NCBI GenBank assembly: GCA_002197995.1
Contig: NGZR01000004.1
Location: 4,960,001 to 5,024,000, forward strand
Reading direction: 5' to 3'
From: Gaeumannomyces sp. JS-464
Lineage: Eukaryota > Ascomycota > Sordariomycetes > Magnaporthales > Magnaporthaceae
Length of the DNA stretch: 64,000 bases
Part shown: one piece after another, positions 23,109-34,153 of the stretch
How the letters are laid out: every line of letters begins with the position of its first letter
How positions within the stretch are numbered: the first letter of the stretch is position 1
The notes under the pieces: generated by a model
Database searches by the model: none
What the model saw: the letters and a program-made list of their open reading frames with translations, nothing else
What the model was told of the DNA's origin: nothing
Made by a program: the position numbers and the translations under genes

Positions 23109-24525
23109 ATGGAGGCTCCAGGAACCCCTCCCCGACAGCCTGCATCGTCAACGCGACGGCCTCCATCCCCACCAACGCCCGAGGTTACCCGCCGAATAGT
23201 ACGCCCGCTTCTCCGAGATCCAATATTACTCCTGGGCGCGCCGCCTCGCTAACAAGCTGTAACTACAGGAGGAGAACCGCCTCAAAGCAAAAGCTATCCG
23301 CGATCAGCATGAAGCCGCCGCCAGGGCTGCCGGCAAATCGACGCTACCGCCGAAGACGGCTTCTGGGTTCGTGGCCACCGACGAGATCCACATAGTCGGC
23401 GGTGACAACAGCGGCAGCGGTCGGGTCACCAGGAGTAGCAGGAAGAGGCCGCACAGCGAAACAGAGCCAACAGCAGAACCGGCGGCCGCCCGCGCCTCGA
23501 CTACCATCAACCGCGCGAGCGTCCCGGCTAGCAACCGCGATGCGCGCACGGCGCCCACGAAGCCCGGCGAGGAGGCGCCGCTCAAGCCGGCGCGCAAGTT
23601 CACAAACTACGTCGACTACAACTTCAGCGCCATGACGGACACCAAGGGCGGGTTCCTGACAGCCGACGACGACCCGCACAACTACGTGCTCAACGCGGGC
23701 GGCAAGGGCAAGGAGGCCGAGGAGCAGAGGCCGGCGCACATGACGCAGGAAGAGTGGGAGCGCAAGCAGCTGCTCAAGAAGCTGCGGCGGCAAAAGGCCG
23801 GGCCGTTCGAGCCGGGCATGAGCGCGCTCGTGTCGGACGCCGAGCGCAAAAAGTGCCGCGAGTGCGGAAGCCTCGAGATCGACTTTGTGTGGGAGGAGGT
23901 TTTTCACGTCTGCGTGTGTGGCACGTGCAAGGAGAAGTATCCTGAGAAGTACAGCCTCCTGACCAAGACGGAGTGCCGGCAGGACTATCTCCTGACGGAA
24001 CGTGAGTCCTCTCCCCTTTTTTTAGCAGACGAGGCTTCAACCCTTCGGTCGACTAGGCCACCCCCAGCTAATCTAGGCGTTGCTCGTCTCAGCCGAACTC
24101 CGCGACGAGGAGCTCCTGCCGCACCTCAACAAGCCGAACCCGCACAAGTCGCACTGGCACGACATGATGCTGTTCCTGCGGTGCCAGGTCGAGGAGTACG
24201 CGCTGGGCCCGGACCGGTGGGGGTCGGCCGAGGCGCTCGACGCCGAGTTCGAGCGGCGCGAGGCCGAGAAGCGGGTGCGCAAGGAGGCAAAGTTCAAGAG
24301 CAAGCTGGCCGAGCTCAAGAAGCGCACGCACGCCGACGCGTTCCGGCGCGCCACAAAGTCCGGGCTGGCCGAGGCGGGCGGGGTCCGGGCGACCAGGTTC
24401 GGCGACAGGATCGGGGCCCAGGGGCCGCACGTGCACGACTGGGGCGGGCGGTCGAGAACGAGGCGGGCATGTCGGTCAAGACGTGCCAGTCGTGCGGGAT
24501 GGAGGTGGAGGAGCTGGAGTTTTAG
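23109..24525 (+). CDS. RAD14: DNA damage recognition protein RAD14/XPA
   Basis: Nucleotide-excision-repair factor that binds damaged DNA with RPA and TFIIH in the nucleus. Three exons: 23109-23198, 23269-24001 and 24093-24525, about 418 residues. The N-terminus is disordered and Pro/Ser-rich with a basic stretch. The C4 zinc finger starts 'CRECG' (about residue 225) and closes with 'CVCGTCKEKYPEKYSLL'. The XPA C-terminal domain follows: 'KTECRQDYLLTE', 'LPHLNKPNPHKSHWHDMMLF' and a long Glu/Lys/Arg helix. The tail 'CQSCGMEVEELEF' completes the fold. One G is missing in the run 24441-24444, which throws the last 30 codons out of frame. The next frame carries the exact expected tail, so the lesion looks like a consensus error. 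Confidence 0.93.
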
Positions 24526-25817
24526 CCTTTCTTTTTTATGCTGTCCATAACACGCATATCTGTATAGCGTCACATCACTGCTTTTTTTTTATTTTGGACC
24601 AGGTGGTTCTGATGCGACCGCAAAACGTTGCGAGTTATTCGTCTCCCGTCGGGTCGCGCTCGCTTCAATCCATGGAAGCCCGTGCAGCACCCCTGAATGT
24701 CTGGACCGTTCGTTGGTTTGGACGGCAGGGAAAGACGCTTCGTCGATTGCTGATCTTTACCATCGTCCTATTGGTTGACAGGTGGAGGTGGCCCGTGAGC
24801 CTTACGACAATGGACGATTCCCTCGTGCTTCGGAAATCAACAAAAATCCAGGGCGGCGAGCGGGACCAGGGGGGCCGTCCCAGGAAGTGGCCACCTAGCA
24901 GCACCATCCCAGAATCAGTGGGGTGGGCAGCCCGGCCAATCAGACGACACTCCGTGGGCCAGCCGTGCCAGAGTTGGCGTCGGGTGGCCCCTGCTCTGTG
25001 CATTTTGTAAGCTGGGCTGCTGCTGTGGCTGCCCGTGGTGTGATGAAATTTGTAGCAACAGCGCATCGCCCGCCCGCAGCACAGCAGGCTTGACGCGGCA
25101 AGGAGAGCCAGCCCGCCGTCCTCCCAAAGAAGAAAAAAAAAGGCCAGCAAGCCACCATCATCGCCAGCAACGCCGACTTCCAGGAGCCGCCTCCTGCGCC
25201 ATCTCAGACCCCGACGCTGGCCTGCCCGGCGCAAAGCATCGAAACGACGACATTTACTGTTTGTGTTTCCTTCGTTTCCCTTCTTCGTCAGCATACAGAT
25301 ACAGGTTAGAGCTCGGGCTCTCTCGGTTGTTCCGTTTCGCTTTGGAGTTGGGCGGATCTCGAATCTTTTTCGGTGCCTCTCTCTGCTTTGCTTCGGGCGA
25401 GGCCAGCGAGGCTGTTGGGCTCGCACTGCCAGGTCCCGCCACCCTCCGCTCGACAACGTCGCCTTGATCCCCACGCGGCCCCTCTGGAGCCTCTCCCACC
25501 TCGCTGTGCTCAACATCCCGCCCCGGTCAACGTCGAACCATCGCGAGGCCTGGCCCGGCCCAGCCCACACCGCGCTGCCATCGCCACATCGCCCGGCCCT
25601 GCACGATACTTTGCGCGCCAGCTCCCGCGAGTGGCTGGCCAAGAGAAGCAGAGCAGCGGAAACCGACCTCTCCCCGCCGTTCTCAGGCCCCCGGCCGCCC
25701 CAATTGCTGAGCGATACTTGTCCTCCCCGTATCCCCGCCCTTTTGAAGCGCGAACGACGACTGCGTTGCCCCCCACCAAACCCCCGCGCTCGTCTACTCT
25801 TTTCCTCCTGGTAGTTG
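24526..25817. promoter_or_regulatory. Intergenic and long 5' region of the striatin gene
   Basis: About 1.3 kb. The last 500 bp are C/T-rich, as expected of a long fungal 5' UTR. A 478-codon minus-strand open frame (24665-26101) covers it but runs through striatin exon 1 and shows no domain, so it is judged a shadow of GC-rich sequence. Confidence 0.5.
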
Positions 25818-28806
25818 ATGGGGACGAACGCGGGCAACGGAGTCGGCCCCGGCCCCGGAGGCGGCGAAATGTCGGCATGATGCAATCCAATCCCTCCAAC
25901 GGGCCCCATGCCACCGAGTACACGCTCCAAGGTTCGATCTGGTCCTCCCTTTTTTTCATCTGCGCGCGCCTCGTTACGGTCTGTCCGCCGCGAGGATCGT
26001 GTGCCTCTGCAGCCGCGGAGTAACCACGTTCGTGCTAACCTCGCTCCATACCCCCACCACCAGGTGTGATGCGCTTCCTTCAGACGGAATGGCATCGGCA
26101 CGAGCGCGACCGCAACTCGTGGGATATCGAGAAGCAGGAGATGAAGAGCCGGATAGCCTCGCTCGAGGGCTCGGCTCGTCGGGCCGACGCGACACAGAGG
26201 GCGCTCAAGAAATATGTCACCATCCTGGAGCAGAAGGTGAAGGAGCAGGCCGCCAAACTCAAGGCTAGCGGCGAAACCCCGGAGCCTGCCACCAGATCTG
26301 TCAGGGCAGAACGAGAGGCCCTAATCAAGGAGCGACTTGGGCGTAAGACCTCACTCCCACCCGACCTACACTCCCGCGATATGTAGACGTCGCTATTTGC
26401 TTGGCGGAACGTCAAGTGTCTTGGCTGATGAGTCTAACAATTTTCTTCGCTGCCACAGAACCCCCGAAAAGGGTCACGACCCATCCCTTCGGTCCGAATA
26501 TCAACGCGCTGTTGAGGAGGACCCCTCGCCTACTGAGCTCAAGGCATTCCTCGACCAATGCCAAGCCGAGTTTACGTACCTAATGATCCCCCGCGAATCC
26601 GATACCCCCCAGAGAATCGCCGCCGCTGCCCCTGCTGGACGAGATGCCCCGCGATAGCGAATCGTTCGGGCTGCCGGCCGGCCAGCAGGCTCTGGATCAG
26701 TCCTACCCGCCATCACAGCAACTCCGCCAGGCTCAGAATCACGTCCGCGAGCTCAACACGAGGCCAGCCCCTGCCCCTGGCGCAAACCACCACGTGCTCC
26801 CGATGCAGCAACAACAGCAGCAGCAGCCTCCAGCATCAGCAACAGCAACTCCAGCAGCAGCAACAACAACAACAGCTACTACAGCAGCAACAGCAGCAAC
26901 AGCTCCAGCAGCAACAACAGCATCAGCAGCAACAGTCAGCCGGCTTCGCTAAGAGCTCCGAGATGCAGCCTACACCCATGGTGCGCTCCTCCGCAGAGAT
27001 GCAGCCCCTCTTCGGAAGCAGCGGGAACGCCACGGCCAGCGACTGGCCCGTCACCCCTGCTGCCCCAAACCGGCCGGCCGACGAGGGAATGACTGATGTC
27101 AACCATCGGGCGAAGCCTGCTCCTCGGACCGCGAACGAAAGCCTAGAGAGCGTCGAAAAGAGGTTTGGTGAAGGCGACGGAGGTTGGGACTTTAACGAGG
27201 CATCGTTCGTTGAGCCGCCACAGCCCCAACAGCAGCAGCAACCGGCTCAGCCGACATCGAACCGTCCCGATACCGATGTCTTTCCCAACGCAGACAGCAT
27301 CCCAAAGTCGCCCAACCGCGGGCCGAATTCGCATCGCAGGAAAAGCAGCATGAGCAGGAGGAGGAGCTCTGAGCACGAGCTTTCCCTAAACGCGATCGCG
27401 CAAAAAGCTGAGAGCGGCGCCTTCAAGCTCCGGTTTGGGCTAAGGGGTCACCTCAATACGGTGCGGACCATCATCTTCTCGGGCGGTGGCAGCCCAGGCG
27501 AGCCCGAGATCTGCACCGCTGGAGACGACGGGCTCATCAAGCGGTTCCATATCCCGCGCATCTCGCACTCGGGCAGCAACGGCGCCGCCTCAGACCTCGA
27601 TGTGCAGGCCGACTTTACCCATCGCGGTCACCAGGGCGCCGTCTTGGCGCTTGCTTCGTGGGCACCGTCACCCAACTTCTCGACCGGTGGCAGGGCGCAG
27701 GGCGATGGCTGGATCTTCTCGGGCGGGCAGGATTCCATGATCCGCGTGTGGGAGCGCGGCCGGGTCGACCCCAAGGCAAGCCTGGATGGCCACACCGACG
27801 CCGTCTGGGCTCTGTGCGTTCTCCCCACAACGCTGGGCTCCATATTCGGAAATCCAAACCCCTACGGCAACCCGGATAGGATCCTGCTGGCCTCAGGTGC
27901 CGCCGACGGAACCGTTCGGGTTTGGGCCGTCAGCTCGCCGCCGCAACTATCATCCCCGCAGCCGTCGGTTACGGGCCGCAGCGGTCGTGGTGGCAGTGGG
28001 AGAGTTAGGGGCAACTCCATGAGCTCCGGCTCGGCGTTCCCGTCTACCCCGCAGCCCTCGATGGCCACCAACAACCCTTTTAGCCACACCCTTGTGCACA
28101 CCATCTCGCGCGCCGACGGGAACGGTGGTAACGCAAGCCCAACGTGCATCACGGCGCTCGGCAGCTCGGGCGAGGCCTTCGTGGTCAGCTACTCGGACGC
28201 GGCCATCATCGTGTACGACACACGCACGGGTGGGAGGTCGGCAGCATGGCGAGCCTTGAGACATACGACGGCACGCTCGCCACGAGCGTCAACGCTGTTG
28301 TCGCCACCACTGTGGGGTTAGATCAGCCTCAGACGAGCGGCAGCGAAGACGAGGCCAACGCGAGCGGACCCACGGGTGGAGGAAGGTCCATGGCAGGGTC
28401 CGGGGTCGAGGGCGTCATCATTTCGGGGCACGAGGACCGCTTTGTCCGGTTTTTCGATGCCAACAGCGGTGCGTTGGCCCTCACATCCCCTGGTCCGTTT
28501 TCCTTGCAGGCTTGATTTGCTGACACAATACGTACCTCCTGACCAGGCCAATGCACCTACAACATGCTCGCTCACCCGGCGTCCATCTCAAGCCTGTCGC
28601 TCAGCCCCAATGGCCAGGAGCTGGTCAGCGCGGGCCACGATGCGTCCCTGCGTTTCTGGAGCCTCGAGAAGCGGTCCTGCACGCAGGAGATCACAAGCCA
28701 CCGTATCATGAGGGGCGAGGGCGTCTGCGCCGTCGTGTGGAGCTCAGACGGCAAGTGGGTCGTCAGTGGCGGCGGCGATGGCATCGTCAAGGTCTTTGCC
28801 CGGTAG
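25818..28806 (+). CDS. pro11: Striatin family scaffold of the STRIPAK complex (PRO11/HAM-3 type)
   Basis: A WD40 scaffold that binds PP2A and kinases in STRIPAK and, in filamentous fungi, is needed for hyphal fusion and fruiting-body development. The N-terminus has the striatin signature '[21 protein letters not shown]', then a coiled coil (26064-26340). A Gln tract (26807-26940) and a Ser/Pro linker with a second Gln stretch follow. About six WD40 repeats run from 27420 ('[17 protein letters not shown]') to '[12 protein letters not shown]'. Introns: 25932-26063, about 26346-26458 and 28469-28546. Single-base lesions: 25874-25875 (G lost), 26467-26470 (A lost), 26629-26632 (C lost), 26827-26828 (C gained) and 28228-28230 (G lost). 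Correcting them gives one continuous protein. The start at 25818 assumes the first correction; an alternative start is 25877. Confidence 0.92.
26807..26940 (+). repeat. CAG/CAA repeat coding a polyglutamine tract in striatin
   Basis: Mixed CAG and CAA codons, with CTC and CAT interruptions, code for roughly 40 Gln. The mixed codons make it less slippage-prone than pure CAG. A probable 1-nt gain at 26827-26828 lies at its start. Confidence 0.85.
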
Positions 28807-29474
28807 GACGCGACAGACGAGAAGGTGCCGCCACCTCGGGCTCGGGAGGAGAAGCACGGCGGTAGCGGTGGTGGCAGTGATGGTGGTGGCGCTGGTGGAT
28901 CTGGTGGTGTCATCAGGAGTCCAAGTCGCAGCAGCCGTCGGAGCAGCAGCCGCATACGACTTCCACGCGTCAGCACACCGGGCCCCCTCCGCCCCGTCGC
29001 CACTACGGATAACGCCATGGTGCGGGCGGCCTCGGTGAAGGAACAACATGGCTACCGTGCGAGTAGATTTGGCGGGGATGGCGAGGAGGACCTCGACATT
29101 TACGATGCTTCAGATGATGAGAATTCGGATTCCAGCAATAGCAGCGATGCCACAGTCACGCCCAACCCTCCGAGATGCCTGAGCGTCGTCGAAGAGCTCC
29201 GGCAGCAGCAGGTGCACCAGCCCAACCGCGGCCGCCTGCTGCAGCTTGCCGGAATCACGCTCAAGTCATCGACATCATCGTTGTCGCCGCCTCGTCGCCC
29301 CCTGAGCCCATCTCTCTCCCCGATCCTGTCGACCACGGCAGTACACAACAGGTACCAAAGGATTCTTGACTCCATAGCGCGACCTAGCCGCCCTCCTGGC
29401 CGCAACGACACGGCTCCTGCTTCTAGGACAATGACAATAATGACGATGCGGAGGACGACAAGGACATCTTTTGA
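28807..29474 (+). other. Long open frame directly following the striatin stop, probably coding
   Basis: The striatin frame continues without another stop for about 200 codons after TAG 28804-28806. The composition looks like protein rather than UTR: a Gly/Ser/Arg-rich start, an acidic Ser block ('DIYDASDDENSDSSNSSD', about 29090-29150), a helix 'VVEELRQQQVHQPNRGRLLQ' and a Ser/Pro-rich stretch. If one G is restored at about 29424-29426, it ends in a clear acidic tail 'NNDDAEDDKDIF' and stop at 29472-29474. Known striatins end with the WD40 propeller. This may be a C-terminal extension behind a sequence error or readthrough, a separate gene whose start I cannot see, or chance in GC-rich 3' UTR. 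No domain recognised. Confidence 0.4.
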
Positions 29475-30050
29475 GACGACGTGTAGGCGCTTCTGTTTTC
29501 CCTCTTCTTTTTTTCTTTATTGGAGCGCGAGCTGGGCCCGTTGCGGCTCTCTCTCTTCCCGAATACCTTGTTGTCAGATATCCTTTTTTGATCCCCGTGC
29601 ATATTCGATTCTCTCATCACTGCCCAGGTACTCAAGTTTCCTCGTCCTTCTTTTTTTTCTTTTACGGCATGTTTCTTTCCCTGTCGTTGGTGTACTGGAA
29701 CCGGGAGGGATATCATGCAAATGGCGTCAAGAAAAAGAAGATACAGAAAGCCTTCGTTTATTTTTCTTTCCTTTCTTCTGTTCCAGCGGAGAATAAGTAG
29801 AAGCCCATGTACCATATAATTATCTGGTTTTCTCTTTTTTTTTTCTCTCTTTTTTTCGCCGTATGCACGCGCCAGCACAACTAGCCAGCCCAGACAAGAC
29901 GGCATGCATGCCCTGTATGTCAGTAGCATTAAACCAAGCAGGCTTCTTCCTGGCCCGGTGATGATGCCATGCGGTGCTAGTGCGCTTGCGAATGATACTA
30001 GATTACCTAGATTTTATACCCAAAGCGACGCTACGACATATTCTGTGATC

Positions 30051-30093
<43 letters not shown>

Positions 30094-30259
30094 GGTATGT
30101 GGAGGCAAAAGACGAACGGGCTCGCTAAATCCAAAGACAGTACGTGAGGAAGGAGAAAAAAGATGGATGACTGACGAAGTTCTAAAAACCCATACCCATC
30201 CCTTCGTCCAGATAGGGAAAAAAGCAACATAAACCAACCAGAGATGTCTACCGCAAACT
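29475..30259. other. Intergenic (convergent 3' ends) with an A39 run
   Basis: A T-rich then A-rich spacer between convergent genes. An uninterrupted run of 39 A lies at 30052-30090, followed by GGGGG. It fits 3' UTR sequence of the minus-strand regulator gene. No gene seen. Confidence 0.6.
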
Positions 30260-33200
30260 TCAAAACTCGCATCCGTCGGGCAACCCTGGCGGCCCGATTC
30301 CCGCGTTGGGCCAAGCGTGCGTGAACTGCATGGAATCGACCATTCCGCCATCCTGGGGCTGTGCGTGCGCGTAGGCGTTGTGCTGGTCGCTGCTGGGCAT
30401 AAACTGCGACGTCATGTCGCACATGCCCACGTCGCCCGCGCCTATCGCCGCCGTCCCTGCGCCCACATCTACCCCGAGCCCAAACAGCCCAGGAAGTCGG
30501 CGAAAGGGTCGGTCGAAATGGCGGCGCCGCTTGTAATTGGCACAAATTGCTCGTCGCAGCTGGCCGAGATGGGAAACGATGCGCAGCCGGTAGTGGTCAT
30601 CATCGCCATCGTGGTGGACCGTGGTCGGGACCGTGGTCGTCACCAGCACCTGCGAGGGGCTGAACATGGCGGCGTTGTTGTCTGTCGTATCATCGACGGC
30701 GCCGCCTGCATACCTCACAAGCAGGCCCGTCCCGTACCCGGCGTTATCTCGCTCGTCGTGCATATCGGGCGTATATGACCCGGGCTGTTGCCGCTCCTGC
30801 TGCTGCGGCAATGTCACGCTGGGGTTGTGGATTGCCGTGCCGGCACTCGAGCTTTGCCGTCTCACGAACATGCGCTCCGGTTGCTTGCCGGCCGCCACAG
30901 GCGACATTGTGCTGCTAACATCAATCATGCCCACGCCGCTGCTTCGGACCCAATCAGCCACGCCATTCATGCCGTAGGAGATTGGAGCCCTGGCGATACT
31001 GTCGTTTATAACACGTATCCCGCCATTCGTATTGATGTGGCCCATGCCATCGATGTAGTTCGCGCCATTGATGTAGTTCGCGTTGCCAGTGGCAGCTGCA
31101 ATTGGGGTGAAGGCACGACCTTCAAGCCGGAGCTCGCAGCCTTATCCTTCGCTTTCGCCGCCGGCTCCGGTCGCGGCGCCAGTGCGGGCAAAGGCGAGGG
31201 CTGAGAAGGCAAGTTTGATAGCGCCGTGTACTTGTTGGCTGACGGGCCGCCGTTGGGAATAGGAGGTGATCCGTGCTGGGGCCGGCGTTTATTGCCGCCG
31301 TTATGATTCCGCCGACTTGGCAATGGGGAGGGGGAACCGAGCGTGACGTTGGAGGAGAAGGCGGCGATCGGTGTTATCTCCGGCGTGGGCTGCTGCAGTC
31401 GGCCGGAATGCGCTTGGGGTGCGGTCCGGATCGGCTGCAGCGGGGTGTTGAAGGAAGGCTGAAGAGGCCTGGCAGGCGCGGGCAAAGAGGCCGTTCCAGA
31501 AGCAGGCCGCCGAGTATCGACGTGTGCGTCACCTTTGTTTTCGCGCTTTTTCGTCGGGTTGTTGATGCAGATATCGAACTTCCTTTTCACGTACTGCTGA
31601 CAGTCGATCTCCATGGATTTAAGCGACGGGACCTCGTCATCCAGGTCGAATTCGTGCCGGACTTCAAACAATTCGACAGCAGGAACAAAGTCTGGAGATT
31701 TTGAAAACTGTTAGTAAAATAAAGAAATCGCGGAAAGGGGCAAAAACGCAGTAAATGGAAAGGGTGCGGGAACGAAAAGATGAGCGAAGAGGTGGGAACA
31801 AAACAACAAAAAAGAAATAGTCAAGGAATAATCCAAAAATTGTCCAAAAAATTGTCCAAGGAATAGTCCAAGGAATGAGGAAAGAAACAAGGGGAAAAAA
31901 GAGCAAGATGGCGCAAAACCTACCGCTCTTGGGCACAGGCTTTCCATGCAGGATATCATGGGGGAACAAAAGACCCCAGAGAGCATCCCACGTGTCAATC
32001 TTGACCCCTTTTTTGCGGCCGGTGATGCGAGCCTCGATTTCCTTCGTGATGCCGTTCTCGGGATCCGTATTCGTCACTTCCTCGCGGATGTTGCACCATC
32101 TGTCCTTGGTTTGGTGCTTGTCCAGCGCGTCGCCCGTTTCGAAGTTTTTTGCACCGCCCGCACCTCGCCTTGCCCTGTTCCGGGTTGTGGGAAAGCTTGA
32201 TGTGCCGCTTCAACCGGGCCATGTCGGCGTACCCTTGGGCTGCGCAGCCCTCGTGGTCACGGATATTAAACCGAAGCGGGTTGCGCTTGCGATACGGGCA
32301 GCTCATCAGCTTGCCCTCGGACAAGATGTCCCCTGTCTTGGTCTTTTTAGCCCTTGCGCTGCCGCCCTGGTCATCCTTGCCCCCGCCATCCCCCTGACTG
32401 GAGCCGTCGTCGTCTGGGTCCCCATTGAACGAGTCTTTGGTGCGCTTGCGAGGATTAGCTTGCTCCTGGCCTTGGCCAAAAGAACCGCTGCCCCCACCCG
32501 CGTTGGCTGGCTGTGAAGACGAGGATCCATCGCAGGGCGGCGGCTCGTTGCTGTACTGCATAGAATCCCCAGAGAATTCCGCAGCAGCAGCAATAGCAGA
32601 TGCCCGCCTGTTGAGGCTCGCCTGAGCAAGGTTGGCCGCGCGCTCGACACACCGGACCGCCAATTCCTTGAGGGGTTCATCGAGCTCGTCAAGCACGGCG
32701 CCCGGGGTGTGTTGCAAAATCACAGCGTATATGTTCTGGATGAACTGGTCTTGTGACTTTTCGCCGAGCTCTTCGCACATCACACTACTATCGACGCCCT
32801 GGTCAGACCCCGAGTCACTGGATGTGCTTGGTGTCCACTGAGCCCCAGGGGAGCCCTCGCGCTCTGGCGTGGACGTTGAGGCTGCTGTGGAGGCCATAGG
32901 GCGCTCAGGGGTGCGGGGTTGGGTGACACTTGGGCTGAGGCGACTTCATAAAGACTGCCGTGTTAGTTATATGCGGGTGAAATGATCATGGGACTGATTC
33001 CTAACGTTGCTTACCCGGTTGGATGCTTAGAGGCCGTGTCATCCTCCGTCACGGCCATCTCTAATTCTGCCACGTCGCGAACAGTTTGGCTTTGACAGGC
33101 TTGGATAAACTTCATAACTCTATCCTCTGACTCGGCCTCGCCGCTCAACCCAGCTTCCATCATAGCGACACGGAGCTGGGTAAGAGAAAGTGCCCGGGCC

Positions 33201-34153
33201 GGAGGACCTCTGGGACCCGAGACGCCGGTGACACCCTTCTCTGTGCCTGGGCTCGACCCCCGGAGGCTGGATGAGGAGACATCGGCCGCATAGGCCATCA
33301 ACTCCTGGGAGGTGATGGGAAGGTGCTGTGAGATGCCAGGGGCTTGGGAGCCTCGGTGAATGTTTTGCTGGATGTTTGGCTAATGGGCATGGTCTTTCGG
33401 GGTGCGAGAGGTTTGGGAGCCTCCATGTCCGCCCAGCGGACGGACCTTTCGGACTTGAGATCTGGACCGAGTGCATCATGGGCCTTGGACATGCTGCTCT
33501 TAACGGGTGCCTTTGCATCGGACACGACGCTGCCGAACTCAGGGATGGCGGCGCTACCCCGGGTGGTGTGGGCGTGAGGGTTGACCTTGGGGCAGTTGAT
33601 GGGTGACGAAGGCGGCTGATGCATGTACTCTCCCCTCATATCACAAGAGCCAGTGGGACTGGTTGCACCGGTGTCTGCAGTTGCGATACTTGAGGTGCTA
33701 AACACCGTGTTAGACCGCCTCACGGGCGTGATGGGAGTGCCCGTGCTCTCCGTCGACATAGACACCAGCGTCGGTGCGTGGCAAACGGCCGAACCAGGCC
33801 TGATCGTCGCTGCCGTCGGTGCGTGACGCCGAGGTACGTGACCCTGGTATTATGAGAGGGCCCGCCGTGTCTTTTGTCAGGTCGATTTGCCGACGCCTTG
33901 CAATCACCATTCCAGAGATTCCACGCAGAGGATGGTTTCCCAGATGGGCGACCGAAGCTGATGGCGATGGCGGCCTGGCCGGGCCCACCGCGGTGGCGGC
34001 TACTGGTGCCGGAGACGAGCCAGTCTGGGTCTGGGCGGCTTCATTGGCGACCGCTGGCTTCGTTCTGAAGGGGAGTCCTTGCATTCCCAGAAGCGCATCT
34101 TTGGTCGTCTGATCCGCTGCCGGCTCAGCCTCGGAACCTTGCGTGGCGGGCAT
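30260..34153 (-). CDS. C2H2-type zinc-finger protein, putative nuclear regulator
   Basis: Three minus-strand exons, 34153-33015, 32934-31924 and 31691-30260, join in phase (donors GTAAGC and GTAGGT) into one protein of about 1,190 residues. The N-terminal third is Ser/Thr/Pro-rich with 'PITPVRRSNT'. Exon 1 ends with a helical segment ('LSLTQLRVAMMEAGLSGE', 'RVMKFIQACQSQTVRD'). Exon 2 holds the finger region seen in a large fungal family: 'SCPYRKRNP', 'DHEGC', 'DMARLKRHIKLSH', 'CGRCK' and 'LDKHQTKDRWC', then 'TWDALWGLLFPHDILHG'. Exon 3 is Gln/Asn/Gly/Met-rich and disordered. Likely single-base lesions lie near 33840, 33333, 32145-32150 and 31115, with a possible compensating pair near 30590 and 30475. 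Function is inferred only from the finger. No DNA target can be named. Confidence 0.65.
31816..31873. repeat. Short imperfect tandem repeat, about 5 x 12 nt, in intron 2 of the zinc-finger gene
   Basis: Units resembling aattgtccaaaa/aatagtccaagg repeat head to tail. They lie inside the 232-nt intron 31692-31923, which is much more AT-rich than its exons. Confidence 0.7.

Noticed and set aside
24665..26101. 478-codon minus-strand open frame
   Set aside because: It covers the striatin promoter and exon 1 antisense, has no domain and shows composition expected of translated GC-rich DNA.
26807..26940. Glutamine tract as a separate Ala/Thr-rich protein
   Set aside because: The other frames of CAG/CAA repeats give Ser/Asn or Ala/Thr runs automatically; the Gln frame is the one in phase with the WD40 region.
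30052..30090. A39 run as the tail of a retroposed transcript
   Set aside because: No processed gene copy or target duplication lies beside it; it is in the 3' flank of a normal intron-bearing gene.
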